A stretch of DNA of 60,156 nt from SVEL01 sp045126475. Its GTDB lineage: Bacteria > Bacillota > Clostridia > Lachnospirales > Lachnospiraceae. Below the pieces are notes generated by a model. It was given only the letters and a program-made list of their open reading frames with translations. It was not told the DNA's origin and searched no databases. The stretch lies in assembly GCA_045126475.1 (NCBI GenBank), contig JBGVOL010000013.1, positions 1 through 60,156 of the forward strand, given 5' to 3'. Shown piece after piece: positions 50,631 through 60,048 of this stretch (position 1 is its first letter; the number at the start of each line of letters is the position of its first letter). The translations under genes were made by a program, and so were the position numbers.

Positions 50631-51995
50631 ATGTTTGAATTAATTAACGAAAAATGGGATGAAATTCTTGAAATTCTGAAGAAAGAACATGATATCATGG
50701 ATGTTTCTTTTAACACTTGGATTAAACCTCTCAAGGTTCATTCTGTAGAAAACAATATAATAACACTGCTTGTTCCTGATGACAATATAGGTATTTCTTA
50801 TCTTAATAAGAAGTATTATATTCCTTTAAAGGTTGTTGTACAGGAAGTTACGGGACAGGCTCTTGATATTGTTTTTACACATGAGAGCGAGATTAAGACA
50901 ACCAGAAAAGAAACAGCACCAGCAAAGATAGTTTCTGATTCTCTTTTAGAAAAAAAATCTGAAGCTAATATAAATCCAAACTATACGTTTGATAATTTCG
51001 TTGTCGGCGGAAATAACAATTTTGCCCATGCCTATGCTCTCGCAGTTGCAGAGTCCCCTGCTGAGATGTATAATCCGCTGTTTATATACGGCGGTGTAGG
51101 ACTTGGCAAAACTCACCTTATGCACTCAATCGGAAATTTCATTTTAGACAGAAACCCGGACGCTAAGGTACGTTGTGTTACATCCGAGGTATTTACAAAT
51201 GAAGTTATCAATGCAATCAGAAGTGAAAATCAGTCTTCTATAGTAGAGTTCAGAGATAAATACAGAAATCTGGACGTTTTACTCATTGATGATATTCAGT
51301 TCATTATAGGTAAAGAAAGAAGCCAGGAGGAGTTTTTCCACACCTTTAATACATTAAAGGAATCAAATAAACAGATTGTTATATCTTCTGATAAGCCTCC
51401 TAAAGACATTTCAACACTTGAAGAGCGTTTGAGATCAAGATTCGAGATGGGCCTTACAGTTGACATTTCGGCTCCGGATTACGAAACAAGAATGGCAATT
51501 CTCTCAAAAAAGGCTGAGGCAGAAGGTTACAATATAAGTGAGGAGATTATACAGTATATAGCTTCAAATATTAAGTCAAATATCAGGGAGCTTGAAGGAG
51601 CACTCACAAAAATTGTTGCCTTCTCACGTGTATCAAAGAAGCCTGTAGATGTTGATTTTGCAAAAGAGGTTCTTAAGGATATTATCTCACCTGATGTTAA
51701 TAAGGAGATAACTCCAAAACTTATTATCAATATTGTAGCCGAACATTTTAATATATCACCGGCTGATATTGTATCAAAGAAGAAGAGTCACAATATTGCA
51801 TATCCGAGACAGATTGCAATGTATCTCATAAGAAACCTTACTGACAGTTCACTTCAGACAATAAGTGCTGCTTTACACAAGAAGGATCACACTACTGTAA
51901 TGTATGCCATAGAGAAGATTACAAATGAGATTGACTCAAATGATTCAACAAGAAATACTATTGAAGTATTAAAGAAGAAAATCATTCCTAATTAA
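50631..51995 (+). CDS. dnaA: Chromosomal replication initiator DnaA
   Basis: 454 residues. Domain I (FELINEKWDEILEILKKEHD), a short linker, then the AAA+ domain with Walker A GGVGLGKTHLMHSIGN, Walker B LLIDDIQFI and sensor II. The C-terminal helix-turn-helix includes the signature HKKDHTTVMYAIEKI. ATG 50631 follows GGAG at six bases; an upstream TTG would add four residues. It binds the flanking boxes, oligomerises and melts oriC. Confidence 0.99.
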   Translation: MFELINEKWDEILEILKKEHDIMDVSFNTWIKPLKVHSVENNIITLLVPDDNIGISYLNKKYYIPLKVVVQEVTGQALDIVFTHESEIKTTRKETAPAKIVSDSLLEKKSEANINPNYTFDNFVVGGNNNFAHAYALAVAESPAEMYNPLFIYGGVGLGKTHLMHSIGNFILDRNPDAKVRCVTSEVFTNEVINAIRSENQSSIVEFRDKYRNLDVLLIDDIQFIIGKERSQEEFFHTFNTLKESNKQIVISSDKPPKDISTLEERLRSRFEMGLTVDISAPDYETRMAILSKKAEAEGYNISEEIIQYIASNIKSNIRELEGALTKIVAFSRVSKKPVDVDFAKEVLKDIISPDVNKEITPKLIINIVAEHFNISPADIVSKKKSHNIAYPRQIAMYLIRNLTDSSLQTISAALHKKDHTTVMYAIEKITNEIDSNDSTRNTIEVLKKKIIPN

Positions 51996-52348
51996 ACGCA
52001 TATTATAATAGGAAGAAACTCATGACAGAAGTATATTATTTCAGTGTGGATAACTAATCACATTAAATGTACATTATGTGTTTTTAATATGTGCATAAGA
52101 AAAAGATAACTTTTTAGCTGTTTTTTCCAATGTTGATAAGTTTGGAGTTATTATTAAGATATTTTTCATTATCAACATATGTTTTCTTTTTTGAAATCCT
52201 TATTTTAAAAGGGCTTCAGAGGTTATAAACATTTGCACACCCTATAATAATATTACTACTAGAAAATTAATTATATATTTTATATATGGTTCACATCCGA
52301 TGTGATTAACTTTAAAACATCAGCACGAACCTTTGAAAGGAGTTAAGA
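51996..52348. other. oriC, downstream part in the dnaA-dnaN interval
   Basis: A 353-bp gene-free stretch. Perfect DnaA boxes (reverse) are at 52045-52053 (TGTGGATAA) and 52090-52098 (TGTGCATAA). Further right is a degenerate box (GCACAC, to 52240), then CCTATAATAATATTACTACT (52241-52260), whose complement reads as AAT/GAT triplets like the DnaA-trio element, then a long A/T tract (52261-52287) suited to unwinding. dnaN begins 60 bp later. Confidence 0.75.
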
Positions 52349-53455
52349 ATGAAACTTATATGTTCAAAATCTAATCTCGTACAGGGAGTAAACATTGTTA
52401 TGAAGGCTGTTCCTTCAAAGACAACTATGGCCATATTGGAATGTATTCTGATTGATGCTACTACAAACGAGATAAAATTTACGGCAAATGATATGGAGCT
52501 TGGTATAGAGACAAAGGTTGAAGGCGATATCATTTCAAAGGGAATGGTTGCCATCGATGCAAAGATTTTCTCTGAGATTGTAAGAAAGCTTCCTGACAAT
52601 GAAGTTTCAATCGAGACAGATGAAAACTACAGAACAACCATTACATGTGAAAAAGCTGTCTTTACTATTGCAGGTAAGTCAGGAGAAGATTTCTCTTACC
52701 TTCCAATGATTGAAAAGAATAAATTTATATATGTTTCGCAGTTTACTCTTAAGGAAGTCATAAGGCAGACTATTTTCTCTATATCAGATAATGATACCAA
52801 TAAGCTTATGACAGGTGAACTTTTTGAAGTTACAGGAAATGAACTTAAGGTTGTGTCTCTTGACGGACACAGAATTTCCATCAGAAAAATAGAGCTTAAG
52901 GATTCATTTGATGATATTAAGGTTGTTGTTCCGGGAAAGACATTAAATGAGATAAGCAAGATTTTAACAGGCGGAACAGAGGATGAGGTAAGAATATTCT
53001 TCACAACAAATCACATTGTATTTGAATTTGATGATACTGTTGTTGTTTCAAGACTTATTGAAGGTGAATATTTTAAGATTAACCAGATGCTCTCAAGTGA
53101 TTATGAGACAAAGATTTCAATTAACAAGAGAGAGTTTTTAAATTGTATAGACAGAGCTACTCTTCTTGTTAAAGAGGGAGATAAGAAGCCTATTATCATT
53201 AACATAACCGATGGTGACTTAGAGCTTAAGATAAGCTCAGTACTTGGTTCAATGAATGAGAATATAGATATTACAAAAGAGGGTAAGGATATTATGATTG
53301 GATTTAATCCGAGATTTCTCATTGATGCCCTCAAGGTTATTGATGATGAGGAGATAAACATTTATCTTGTAAATCCTAAGGCACCTTGCTTTATCAAGGA
53401 TTCGGAGGAGAAATACATTTATCTTATTTTACCTGTTAACTTTAATGCAATGTAA
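52349..53455 (+). CDS. dnaN: DNA polymerase III beta sliding clamp
   Basis: 368 residues, three beta-clamp domains. Recognisable segments include PSKTTMAILECILIDATTNE, the central GHRISIRKIELKDSF and the C-terminus IYLILPVNFNAM (the usual PMR-L ending replaced by PVNFNAM). It forms the ring that tethers polymerase. GAAAGGAG precedes the ATG. Normal length and position after dnaA. Confidence 0.98.
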   Translation: MKLICSKSNLVQGVNIVMKAVPSKTTMAILECILIDATTNEIKFTANDMELGIETKVEGDIISKGMVAIDAKIFSEIVRKLPDNEVSIETDENYRTTITCEKAVFTIAGKSGEDFSYLPMIEKNKFIYVSQFTLKEVIRQTIFSISDNDTNKLMTGELFEVTGNELKVVSLDGHRISIRKIELKDSFDDIKVVVPGKTLNEISKILTGGTEDEVRIFFTTNHIVFEFDDTVVVSRLIEGEYFKINQMLSSDYETKISINKREFLNCIDRATLLVKEGDKKPIIINITDGDLELKISSVLGSMNENIDITKEGKDIMIGFNPRFLIDALKVIDDEEINIYLVNPKAPCFIKDSEEKYIYLILPVNFNAM

Positions 53456-53467
53456 TCCGGAGGCAGC

Positions 53468-53677
53468 ATGGAAGAGATAATTTTAAGAGATGAATTTATA
53501 AAGCTTGGACAGGCATTAAAGGCAGCTGGTCTTGTAGAATCAGGTGTAGAAGCAAAGATAGTTATACAGAATGGCGAAGTAAAGGTAAATAATGTTGTTG
53601 AGACTCAGAGAGGAAAGAAACTCTATGATGGGGACATAGTTACTTTTGATCGTGACGAAATACGCATAAGGAAATAG
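53468..53677 (+). CDS. yaaA: S4-domain RNA-binding protein YaaA (RlbA)
   Basis: 69 residues, an almost complete S4 fold: FIKLGQALKAAGLVESGVEA and NGEVKVNNVVETQRGKKLYD. Always between dnaN and recF in this group. It binds RNA, probably rRNA, and is linked to ribosome assembly. GGAGG precedes the ATG at 5-6 bases. Confidence 0.96.
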   Translation: MEEIILRDEFIKLGQALKAAGLVESGVEAKIVIQNGEVKVNNVVETQRGKKLYDGDIVTFDRDEIRIRK

Positions 53678-53684
53678 TTTACAG

Positions 53685-54788
53685 ATGAATATTCAATCTT
53701 TGGAACTTAACAATTACAGAAATTATAAGACTCTTAATATGAATTTTGAGAGGGGCACAAATATACTTTACGGTAATAATGCCCAGGGAAAGACAAATAT
53801 ATTGGAGGCTATATATGTTGCAGGAACAGCTAAGTCCCACAGAGGAAGCAAGGACAGGGAGATTATTAACTTTGACAGTGATGAAGCACATATTAAAGTC
53901 ACTGTTATAAAAAAAGATGTTCCCACAAGGATTGATATTCACCTTAAAAAAAATAAGTCAAAGGGTATAGCCATAAACGGCATACCAATCAGAAAAGCAA
54001 GTGAGCTTTTCGGTGTTCTTAATGTTGTTTTCTTCTCGCCGGAGGATTTGAATATTATAAAAAACGGTCCTGCAGAGAGAAGAAGATTTATCGATTTGGA
54101 ATTGTGCCAGATTGATAAGATTTATGTACATAATCTTGTTAATTACAATAAAATCGTAAACCAGAGAAATAAGCTTTTAAAGGATTTGGGATTTTATTAT
54201 GACAAAGAACTTATATCAACTCTTGATGTGTGGGATTCGCAGCTTGCCGATTACGGAGCTAAGATTATTACCAGAAGGAATCAGTTTATTGATGAGATAA
54301 ACGAGATTATCTACGGAATACACAGAAATATTACTAACGGTAAAGAGGAGCTGATTATCAGGTATGAACCAAATATTACCGGCAATAATATTTATGAGGA
54401 GCTTGTGAGGAGCAGAGACAGGGATTTAAAACTTAAAACAACGTCTGTCGGACCTCACAGGGATGACATAAGCTTTTTTAATAAAAATATAGACATAAGA
54501 AAATTTGGGAGTCAGGGTCAGCAGAGAACTGCGGCATTATCTCTCAAATTGTCAGAGATAGAACTGGTCAAGAGCATTATAAAGGATACACCTGTACTGC
54601 TTCTCGATGATGTTTTATCGGAGCTTGACAGCAACAGGCAAAGACATCTTCTTGGAAATCTTTATAATGTGCAGACGATTATAACTTGTACGGGATTGGA
54701 TGAATTTGTAGAAAACAGATTTAATATAGACAACATATACAGGGTTGTTGAAGGAACAGTAGAAAGGAGTCAAAATGGCGAGCAATAG
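53685..54788 (+). CDS. recF: Recombination mediator RecF
   Basis: 367 residues. SMC-like ATPase: Walker A YGNNAQGKTNILEAIYVAG, ABC signature GSQGQQRTAALSLKLSEIEL and Walker B PVLLLDDVLSELD. It helps load RecA at gaps. It begins 7 bp after yaaA with no clear ribosome site, suggesting coupling, and overlaps gyrB by 14 bp. Confidence 0.98.
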   Translation: MNIQSLELNNYRNYKTLNMNFERGTNILYGNNAQGKTNILEAIYVAGTAKSHRGSKDREIINFDSDEAHIKVTVIKKDVPTRIDIHLKKNKSKGIAINGIPIRKASELFGVLNVVFFSPEDLNIIKNGPAERRRFIDLELCQIDKIYVHNLVNYNKIVNQRNKLLKDLGFYYDKELISTLDVWDSQLADYGAKIITRRNQFIDEINEIIYGIHRNITNGKEELIIRYEPNITGNNIYEELVRSRDRDLKLKTTSVGPHRDDISFFNKNIDIRKFGSQGQQRTAALSLKLSEIELVKSIIKDTPVLLLDDVLSELDSNRQRHLLGNLYNVQTIITCTGLDEFVENRFNIDNIYRVVEGTVERSQNGEQ

Positions 54789-56703
54789 TAACGGAAATTA
54801 CGGTGGAGATCAGATTCAGATATTGGAAGGACTTGAAGCTGTAAGAAAAAGACCGGGTATGTACATAGGAAGTACCTCATCAAGGGGTTTACACCATTTG
54901 GTTTACGAGATAGTTGACAATTCGGTAGACGAGGCACTTGCCGGATTCTGTAATACAATTGATGTTCAGATTAATGCAGATAATTCCATTACCGTAAAGG
55001 ATAACGGAAGAGGTATACCTGTGGAGATAAATACAAAGACAGGACGTCCTGCGGTAGAGGTTGTTTTTACCGTTCTTCATGCAGGAGGAAAGTTCGGAGG
55101 AGGAGCGTACAAGGTTTCAGGAGGTCTTCACGGTGTAGGTGCTTCTGTAGTTAATGCTCTTTCAGTATGGCTTGAGGTAAGAGTTTACAACGGCGGAAAG
55201 ATTTATTTCCAAAGATATGAGCGCGGAAAGATAATGAATGATCTGAAGGTAATAGGTGAATGTGATCCTGAATTGACGGGAACAGAAGTAAGCTTTTTAC
55301 CTGATGACAAGATTTTTGAGGAGACTGTTTTTGATTATAATGTTTTAAAGACAAGACTGAGAGAAACTGCATTTCTTACTAAGGGAATTAAGATTATTTT
55401 AAGAGATGACAGAGAGGAAAAGATTGAAAAGACATTCCATTACGAGGGTGGTATTAAAGAGTTTGTAACTTACTTAAACAGAGGTAAATCTCCTCTGTAT
55501 GATAATGTTATATATTGTGAGGGACAAAAGGATGACATCTATGTGGAGGTTTCCTTCCAGCACAATGACGGATATACAGAGAATGTGTACAGCTTTGTAA
55601 ACAATATTATTACACCGGAAGGCGGAACACATCTTGAGGGATTTAAGCGTGCGCTTACATCTACCTTTAACGACTATGCAAGAAGCAAGAAGATTCTTAA
55701 GGACAATGAACAGAATCTTTCGGGCGAAGACATAAGAGAAGGTCTTACAGCTATTATCAGTGTTAAAATAGGTGAGCCACAGTTTGAAGGACAGACAAAG
55801 CAGAAGCTTGGCAATTCAGAAGCAAGGGCTGCGGTGGAAAATACTGTGAGAGAACAGTTGACATATTTCCTTGAGCAGAATCCTTCAGTGGGAAAAATGA
55901 TTTGTGAAAAATCAATACTTGCACAGCGTGCAAGGGAAGCCGCAAGAAAAGCAAGAGACCTTACAAGAAAAACAAAGTCTGCTCTTGATGATAACGGACT
56001 TCCGGGAAAACTGGCAGACTGCTCTGACAAGAACCCTGTCAACTGCGAGATTTATCTTGTAGAGGGAGATTCAGCCGGAGGCTCTGCAAAGACAGCAAGA
56101 GACAGGGCAACACAGGCAATTCTTCCACTTAGAGGAAAAATCTTAAATGTTGAAAAGGCAAGACTTGACAGAGTTCTTGGAAATGAAGAGATAAAAGCAA
56201 TGATAACAGCTTTTGGAACAGGCATATATGATGATTTTGACATTACAAAACTCCGTTATCATAAGATTATCATTATGACAGATGCCGATGTAGACGGTGC
56301 TCACATTGCAACATTGCTTCTGACATTTATTTACAGATTTATGCCGGAGCTTATTAAACAGGGGTATGTTTACCTTGCAACACCTCCTCTCTATCAGATT
56401 GTGAAAAATAAAAAGGTTTGGTATGCGTACAGCGATGACGAATTAAATGAAATTCTGACAGAGATAGGAAGAGACGGAAATAACAAGATACAGCGTTACA
56501 AAGGTCTCGGTGAGATGGATGCAGATCAGCTTTGGGAGACAACAATGGATCCGAAGACAAGAATATTAAAGAAGGTTATGCTTGATGATACAATGCAGTC
56601 AGAAGTAGATGTAACATTTACAACACTTATGGGCGATCAGGTAGAACCGAGAAGAGAATTCATTGAAGCAAATGCAAAGTTTGTAAGAAATCTTGACATT
56701 TAG
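54775..56703 (+). CDS. gyrB: DNA gyrase subunit B
   Basis: 642 residues. GHKL ATPase (YEIVDNSVDEALAGF; DNGRGIPVEI; GGLHGVGASVVNALS), transducer, and TOPRIM domain with EGDSAGGSAKTARDRATQA, LRGKILNVEKARLDRVLGNE and DADVDGAHIATLLLTF. The ATG at 54775 has AAAGGAG six bases upstream inside recF. Forms A2B2 with GyrA. Confidence 0.99.
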   Translation: MASNSNGNYGGDQIQILEGLEAVRKRPGMYIGSTSSRGLHHLVYEIVDNSVDEALAGFCNTIDVQINADNSITVKDNGRGIPVEINTKTGRPAVEVVFTVLHAGGKFGGGAYKVSGGLHGVGASVVNALSVWLEVRVYNGGKIYFQRYERGKIMNDLKVIGECDPELTGTEVSFLPDDKIFEETVFDYNVLKTRLRETAFLTKGIKIILRDDREEKIEKTFHYEGGIKEFVTYLNRGKSPLYDNVIYCEGQKDDIYVEVSFQHNDGYTENVYSFVNNIITPEGGTHLEGFKRALTSTFNDYARSKKILKDNEQNLSGEDIREGLTAIISVKIGEPQFEGQTKQKLGNSEARAAVENTVREQLTYFLEQNPSVGKMICEKSILAQRAREAARKARDLTRKTKSALDDNGLPGKLADCSDKNPVNCEIYLVEGDSAGGSAKTARDRATQAILPLRGKILNVEKARLDRVLGNEEIKAMITAFGTGIYDDFDITKLRYHKIIIMTDADVDGAHIATLLLTFIYRFMPELIKQGYVYLATPPLYQIVKNKKVWYAYSDDELNEILTEIGRDGNNKIQRYKGLGEMDADQLWETTMDPKTRILKKVMLDDTMQSEVDVTFTTLMGDQVEPRREFIEANAKFVRNLDI

Positions 56704-56739
56704 TATTGATTAACGCTGTAGCGTGGAAAGGAAAAGAAT

Positions 56740-59280
56740 ATGGATGAACATATTTTTGATAAAATTCATGAAGTAGACTTAAAGGATACCATGGAAAAAT
56801 CATATATCGATTATGCCATGAGTGTTATTGCAGCCCGTGCATTGCCAGATGTCAGAGATGGTCTTAAGCCTGTACAGAGAAGAATTTTATTTTCAATGAT
56901 AGAACTTAACAACGGTCCCGACAAGCCACATCGTAAATGTGCACGTATTGTCGGTGATACAATGGGTAAATATCACCCTCATGGTGACAGTTCAATTTAT
57001 GGTGCATTGGTAAATATGGCACAGGAATGGTCTACAAGATACATACTTGTTGACGGTCACGGAAACTTTGGTTCTGTGGATGGAGACGGTGCCGCAGCCA
57101 TGCGATATACAGAGGCAAGACTCTCAAAGCTTTCAATGGAGATGCTTGCTGATATAAATAAAAATACAGTAGATTTCATTCCAAACTTTGATGAGACAGA
57201 GAAGGAGCCTACAGTTTTACCTTCAAGATTTCCAAATCTCCTTGTAAACGGTACAAACGGTATTGCCGTAGGTATGGCAACAAATATACCTCCTCATAAC
57301 TTAAGAGAGGTTATAAATGCTGTTGTAAAGATTATTGATAATACCATAAATGAGGACAGAACTACTGATATTGAGGAGATACTCCAGATAATAAAGGGTC
57401 CTGATTTTCCTACAGGTGGTGAGATATTGGGAACCCGCGGCATAGAGGAGGCATACAGAACAGGACGTGGCAAGATAAAGGTTCGTTCGGTTACAAACAT
57501 TGAGACAATGGAGAACGGAAAGAACAGAATAATTGTTACGGAGCTTCCATATATGGTAAATAAGGCACGTCTTATAGAGAAGATTGCCGACCTTGTTAAG
57601 GAAAAGAAAATTGACGGTATTACCGCCTTAAGAGATGAGTCAAATAAGGACGGTATGCGTATAGTTATTGAGCTTCGCCGTGATGTAAACCCAAATATAA
57701 TACTTAAGCATTTATATAAGCATACACAGCTTCAGGATACATTTGGCGTTATTATGCTTGCTCTTGTAAACGGTGAACCAAAGGTACTTAACATTTGTGA
57801 TATGCTTGATAATTACCTGCTCCACCAGAAGGATGTAGTTACAAGGAGAACACAGTATGATTTAAACAAGGCAGAGGAGAGGGCACATATATTAAAAGGT
57901 CTTCTTATTGCACTTGATAATATTGATGAAGTTATTAAGATAATACGTGGTTCAAGAACGACTCAGGACGCAAAAAACGGTTTGATGGAGCGTTTCGGAC
58001 TGACAGATATTCAGGCTCAGGCTATTGTTGATATGAGACTACGTACTCTTACAGGTCTTGCAAGAGAAGACATAGAAAATGAGTATGCAGAGCTTATGAA
58101 GACAATAGATTACTTGAAATCTATTCTTGCTGATGAGAAAAAACTCTTAGGAGTTATACGAGATGAGATTCTTGTAATTGCCGAAAAGTACGGTGATGAC
58201 AGAAGAACATCAATCGGATATGATGAGTTTGATATAACCATGGAAGATTTGATTCCACATGAGAACACAATAATTGCCATGACAAACCTTGGATACATTA
58301 AGAGAATGACAGTTGATAATTTCAAGGCACAGCATCGCGGAGGCAAGGGAATAAAAGGTATGCAGACTATAGCAGACGATTATATTGAAGATCTGCTTAT
58401 GACTACGACACATCACTATATTATGTTTATTACCAATATGGGAAGGGCATACAGATTAAAGGCATACGAGATTCCTGAAGCAGGAAGAAATGCAAGAGGA
58501 ACAGCAATCATTAATCTTTTACAGCTTCAGCCGGGAGAGAAAATTACAGCCATGCTTCCAATAAGAGAGTACAGTGCTGATAAATATCTCATTATGGCAA
58601 CAAAGAACGGTACTATTAAGAGAACTGCTCTTGAAGAGTACAGTAATGTGAGAAAATCCGGTCTTCTGGCAATTACTCTTCGTGAGGATGATGAACTTAT
58701 AGAGGCAAAAACTGCATATGAAAATGACAATATTATGTTTGTAACTAAGTATGGTCAGTGTATAAAGTTCTCTGTAAAGGATGTAAGAGAGACAGGAAGA
58801 AGCTCAATCGGTGTAAGAGGAATGAACCTTTCAGCCGGTGATGAAATTGTGGGAATGCAGCTTGAGACACAGGGTGATTCACTTCTCGTTGTATCTGAAA
58901 AGGGTATGGGTAAGAGAACCTCAACAGGTGAATTTGTTCTTCAGAGACGTGGAGGCAAAGGTGTCAAGTGCTATAAGATTAATGAGAAGACAGGAAATGT
59001 AATAGGTGTAAAAGCTGTTACGGATGAAAGTGAGATAATGATGATTACCACAGAGGGAATCATTATCCAGTTTGAGGTTAAAGATATATCTGTAATAGGC
59101 AGAAACACATCCGGTGTAAGGCTTATGAATATCGATAAGAACAGTGATGTTACAATTGCAAGTATTGCAAAGGTAAGATCTAAGCCGGATACAGGCAGTA
59201 CGGAAGAAAGTTTTGAAGAGCCGGAAGAAACGGAAAATATTGAAGAAACAGACGACCGGGGCAACACAGAGGAAAACTAG
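56740..59280 (+). CDS. gyrA: DNA gyrase subunit A
   Basis: 846 residues. Catalytic tyrosine at about 123 (AAAMRYTEARL). The C-terminal beta-pinwheel contains the GyrA box QRRGGKG (about residue 735), which separates it from ParC. The tail is acidic (EESFEEPEETENIEETDD), a feature that modulates wrapping. In the quinolone region HPHGDSSIYGALV, Ser84 equals E. coli Ser83, while the position of E. coli Asp87 is Gly88. GGAAAGG precedes the ATG, 36 bp after gyrB. Confidence 0.99.
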   Translation: MDEHIFDKIHEVDLKDTMEKSYIDYAMSVIAARALPDVRDGLKPVQRRILFSMIELNNGPDKPHRKCARIVGDTMGKYHPHGDSSIYGALVNMAQEWSTRYILVDGHGNFGSVDGDGAAAMRYTEARLSKLSMEMLADINKNTVDFIPNFDETEKEPTVLPSRFPNLLVNGTNGIAVGMATNIPPHNLREVINAVVKIIDNTINEDRTTDIEEILQIIKGPDFPTGGEILGTRGIEEAYRTGRGKIKVRSVTNIETMENGKNRIIVTELPYMVNKARLIEKIADLVKEKKIDGITALRDESNKDGMRIVIELRRDVNPNIILKHLYKHTQLQDTFGVIMLALVNGEPKVLNICDMLDNYLLHQKDVVTRRTQYDLNKAEERAHILKGLLIALDNIDEVIKIIRGSRTTQDAKNGLMERFGLTDIQAQAIVDMRLRTLTGLAREDIENEYAELMKTIDYLKSILADEKKLLGVIRDEILVIAEKYGDDRRTSIGYDEFDITMEDLIPHENTIIAMTNLGYIKRMTVDNFKAQHRGGKGIKGMQTIADDYIEDLLMTTTHHYIMFITNMGRAYRLKAYEIPEAGRNARGTAIINLLQLQPGEKITAMLPIREYSADKYLIMATKNGTIKRTALEEYSNVRKSGLLAITLREDDELIEAKTAYENDNIMFVTKYGQCIKFSVKDVRETGRSSIGVRGMNLSAGDEIVGMQLETQGDSLLVVSEKGMGKRTSTGEFVLQRRGGKGVKCYKINEKTGNVIGVKAVTDESEIMMITTEGIIIQFEVKDISVIGRNTSGVRLMNIDKNSDVTIASIAKVRSKPDTGSTEESFEEPEETENIEETDDRGNTEEN

Positions 59281-59295
59281 AAATCATTAGTAAGA

Positions 59296-59322
59296 TTTCC
59301 CACGGTTATTAACCGTGGGAAA
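59296..59322. terminator. Hairpin downstream of gyrA
   Basis: Perfect 12-bp arms TTTCCCACGGTT and AACCGTGGGAAA with loop ATT, 15 bp past the gyrA stop. There is no T-tract, so it may be an atypical terminator or part of the neighbouring structured element. Confidence 0.6.
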
Positions 59323-59332
59323 GATATTAATG

Positions 59333-59450
59333 ATTCACAGTTCTTCCACCTTTATTCGTAAAACCCATCTGCTATGCGGCTGATCGCCTCTTCGAGGCTA
59401 TATGTTTTACTCATTTGGTGGAAGTTCCTGTTTCTTAATCGACTGTGAAT
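59333..59450. repeat. Structured element of nested inverted repeats between gyrA and tRNA-Ser
   Basis: Nested arms: ATTCACAGT / ACTGTGAAT (59333-59341, 59442-59450), CTTCCACC / GGTGGAAG (59343-59350, 59417-59424), GTAAAAC / GTTTTAC (59358-59364, 59404-59410), and a terminal GCCTC / GAGGC (59386-59398). Together a 118-nt elongated stem with internal loops. It could be a small RNA or a remnant mobile element. Confidence 0.6.
59352..59414 (-). CDS. Possible 20-residue ORF within the structured element
   Basis: ATG at 59414 to TAA at 59352: begins MSKTYSLEEA and ends ADGFYE. AGGAA lies about 10 bases upstream. The composition looks protein-like, but the ORF is so short that chance cannot be excluded; it may be the end of a decayed gene. 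Confidence 0.25.
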   Translation of the reverse strand: MSKTYSLEEAISRIADGFYE

Positions 59451-59476
59451 AGTAACTTGGGAAATAAAATAAGTAA

Positions 59477-59505
59477 TTGACAAAAACGTAAGCCTTTAGT
59501 ATAAT
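59477..59505 (+). promoter_or_regulatory. Consensus SigA promoter upstream of tRNA-Ser
   Basis: TTGACA, 17-bp spacer, TATAAT: 12/12 consensus. The tRNA begins about 63 bp beyond the expected start site. Confidence 0.93.
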
Positions 59506-59574
59506 AACATTTGTTCGCAATTTGGCAAACAAAAACTTAATATCGCACGCTCAAAAAGGGTGTGTAAAAAGTTC

Positions 59575-59662
59575 GGAGAAATACTCAAGAGGCCGAAGAG
59601 GCGCCCCTGCTAAGGGTGTAGGTCGGGCAACCGGCGCGAGGGTTCAAATCCCTCTTTCTCCG
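59575..59662 (+). tRNA. tRNA-Ser (GCU anticodon)
   Basis: Acceptor GGAGAAA pairs with TTTCTCC, discriminator G at 59662, CCA not encoded. Anticodon arm CCCCTGCTAAGGG gives GCU (reads AGC/AGU). A long variable arm (TAGGTCGGGCAACCGGCGC) and GGTTCAAATCC T-loop confirm a class II serine tRNA. A T-rich stretch (59664-59671) follows. Confidence 0.96.
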
Positions 59663-59763
59663 TTCTTTTTTATACAGGCATCAGTTGCGAGAAAGTAATC
59701 TTGAATGTTCGGGATTTCTTTTTTTTCGCCAAAAGATGATGATAAAAAAGAATAAAAAAGTTA

Positions 59764-59792
59764 TTGACAGAGCAGAAGTTTGATGCTAATAT
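59764..59792 (+). promoter_or_regulatory. rRNA operon promoter P1
   Basis: TTGACA, 17-bp spacer, TAATAT. First of two promoters upstream of the 16S gene; the stretch 59663-60096 holds only these promoters and leader repeats. Confidence 0.8.
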
Positions 59793-59860
59793 AAATAACT
59801 GTCGCGGGTGCGACAAAAAACTTTTGATTCAAATCAGAATGAAAAAGTTTTAAAAAAGTC

Positions 59861-59889
59861 TTGACAAAGGCAGATGAGCGATGTAAAAT
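59861..59889 (+). promoter_or_regulatory. rRNA operon promoter P2
   Basis: TTGACA, 17-bp spacer, TAAAAT, 97 bp downstream of P1. A further TTGACA at 59901 has no good -10 at the right distance. Confidence 0.85.
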
Positions 59890-59931
59890 ATAAAAGTCGC
59901 TTGACAAACTTGAGAGACAAAGAACCTTGAT

Positions 59932-60006
59932 AAATAAACAGTAATGCAACCCTGAAAAATTCCAAAAGAATTGTTCAGAGAACAGAACCTAAAATAAACA
60001 GTAATG
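59932..60006 (+). repeat. 15-nt direct repeat in the rRNA leader
   Basis: AAATAAACAGTAATG occurs at 59932-59946 and 59992-60006, exactly 60 nt apart. Confidence 0.85.
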
Positions 60007-60048
60007 GATAAAATTAGCCAAGCTAAGTTTTGACCATGATGAAAACTC

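Noticed and set aside
59901..59933. Third rRNA promoter starting at TTGACA 59901
   Set aside because: The nearest -10-like TGATAA leaves a spacer of about 21 bp.
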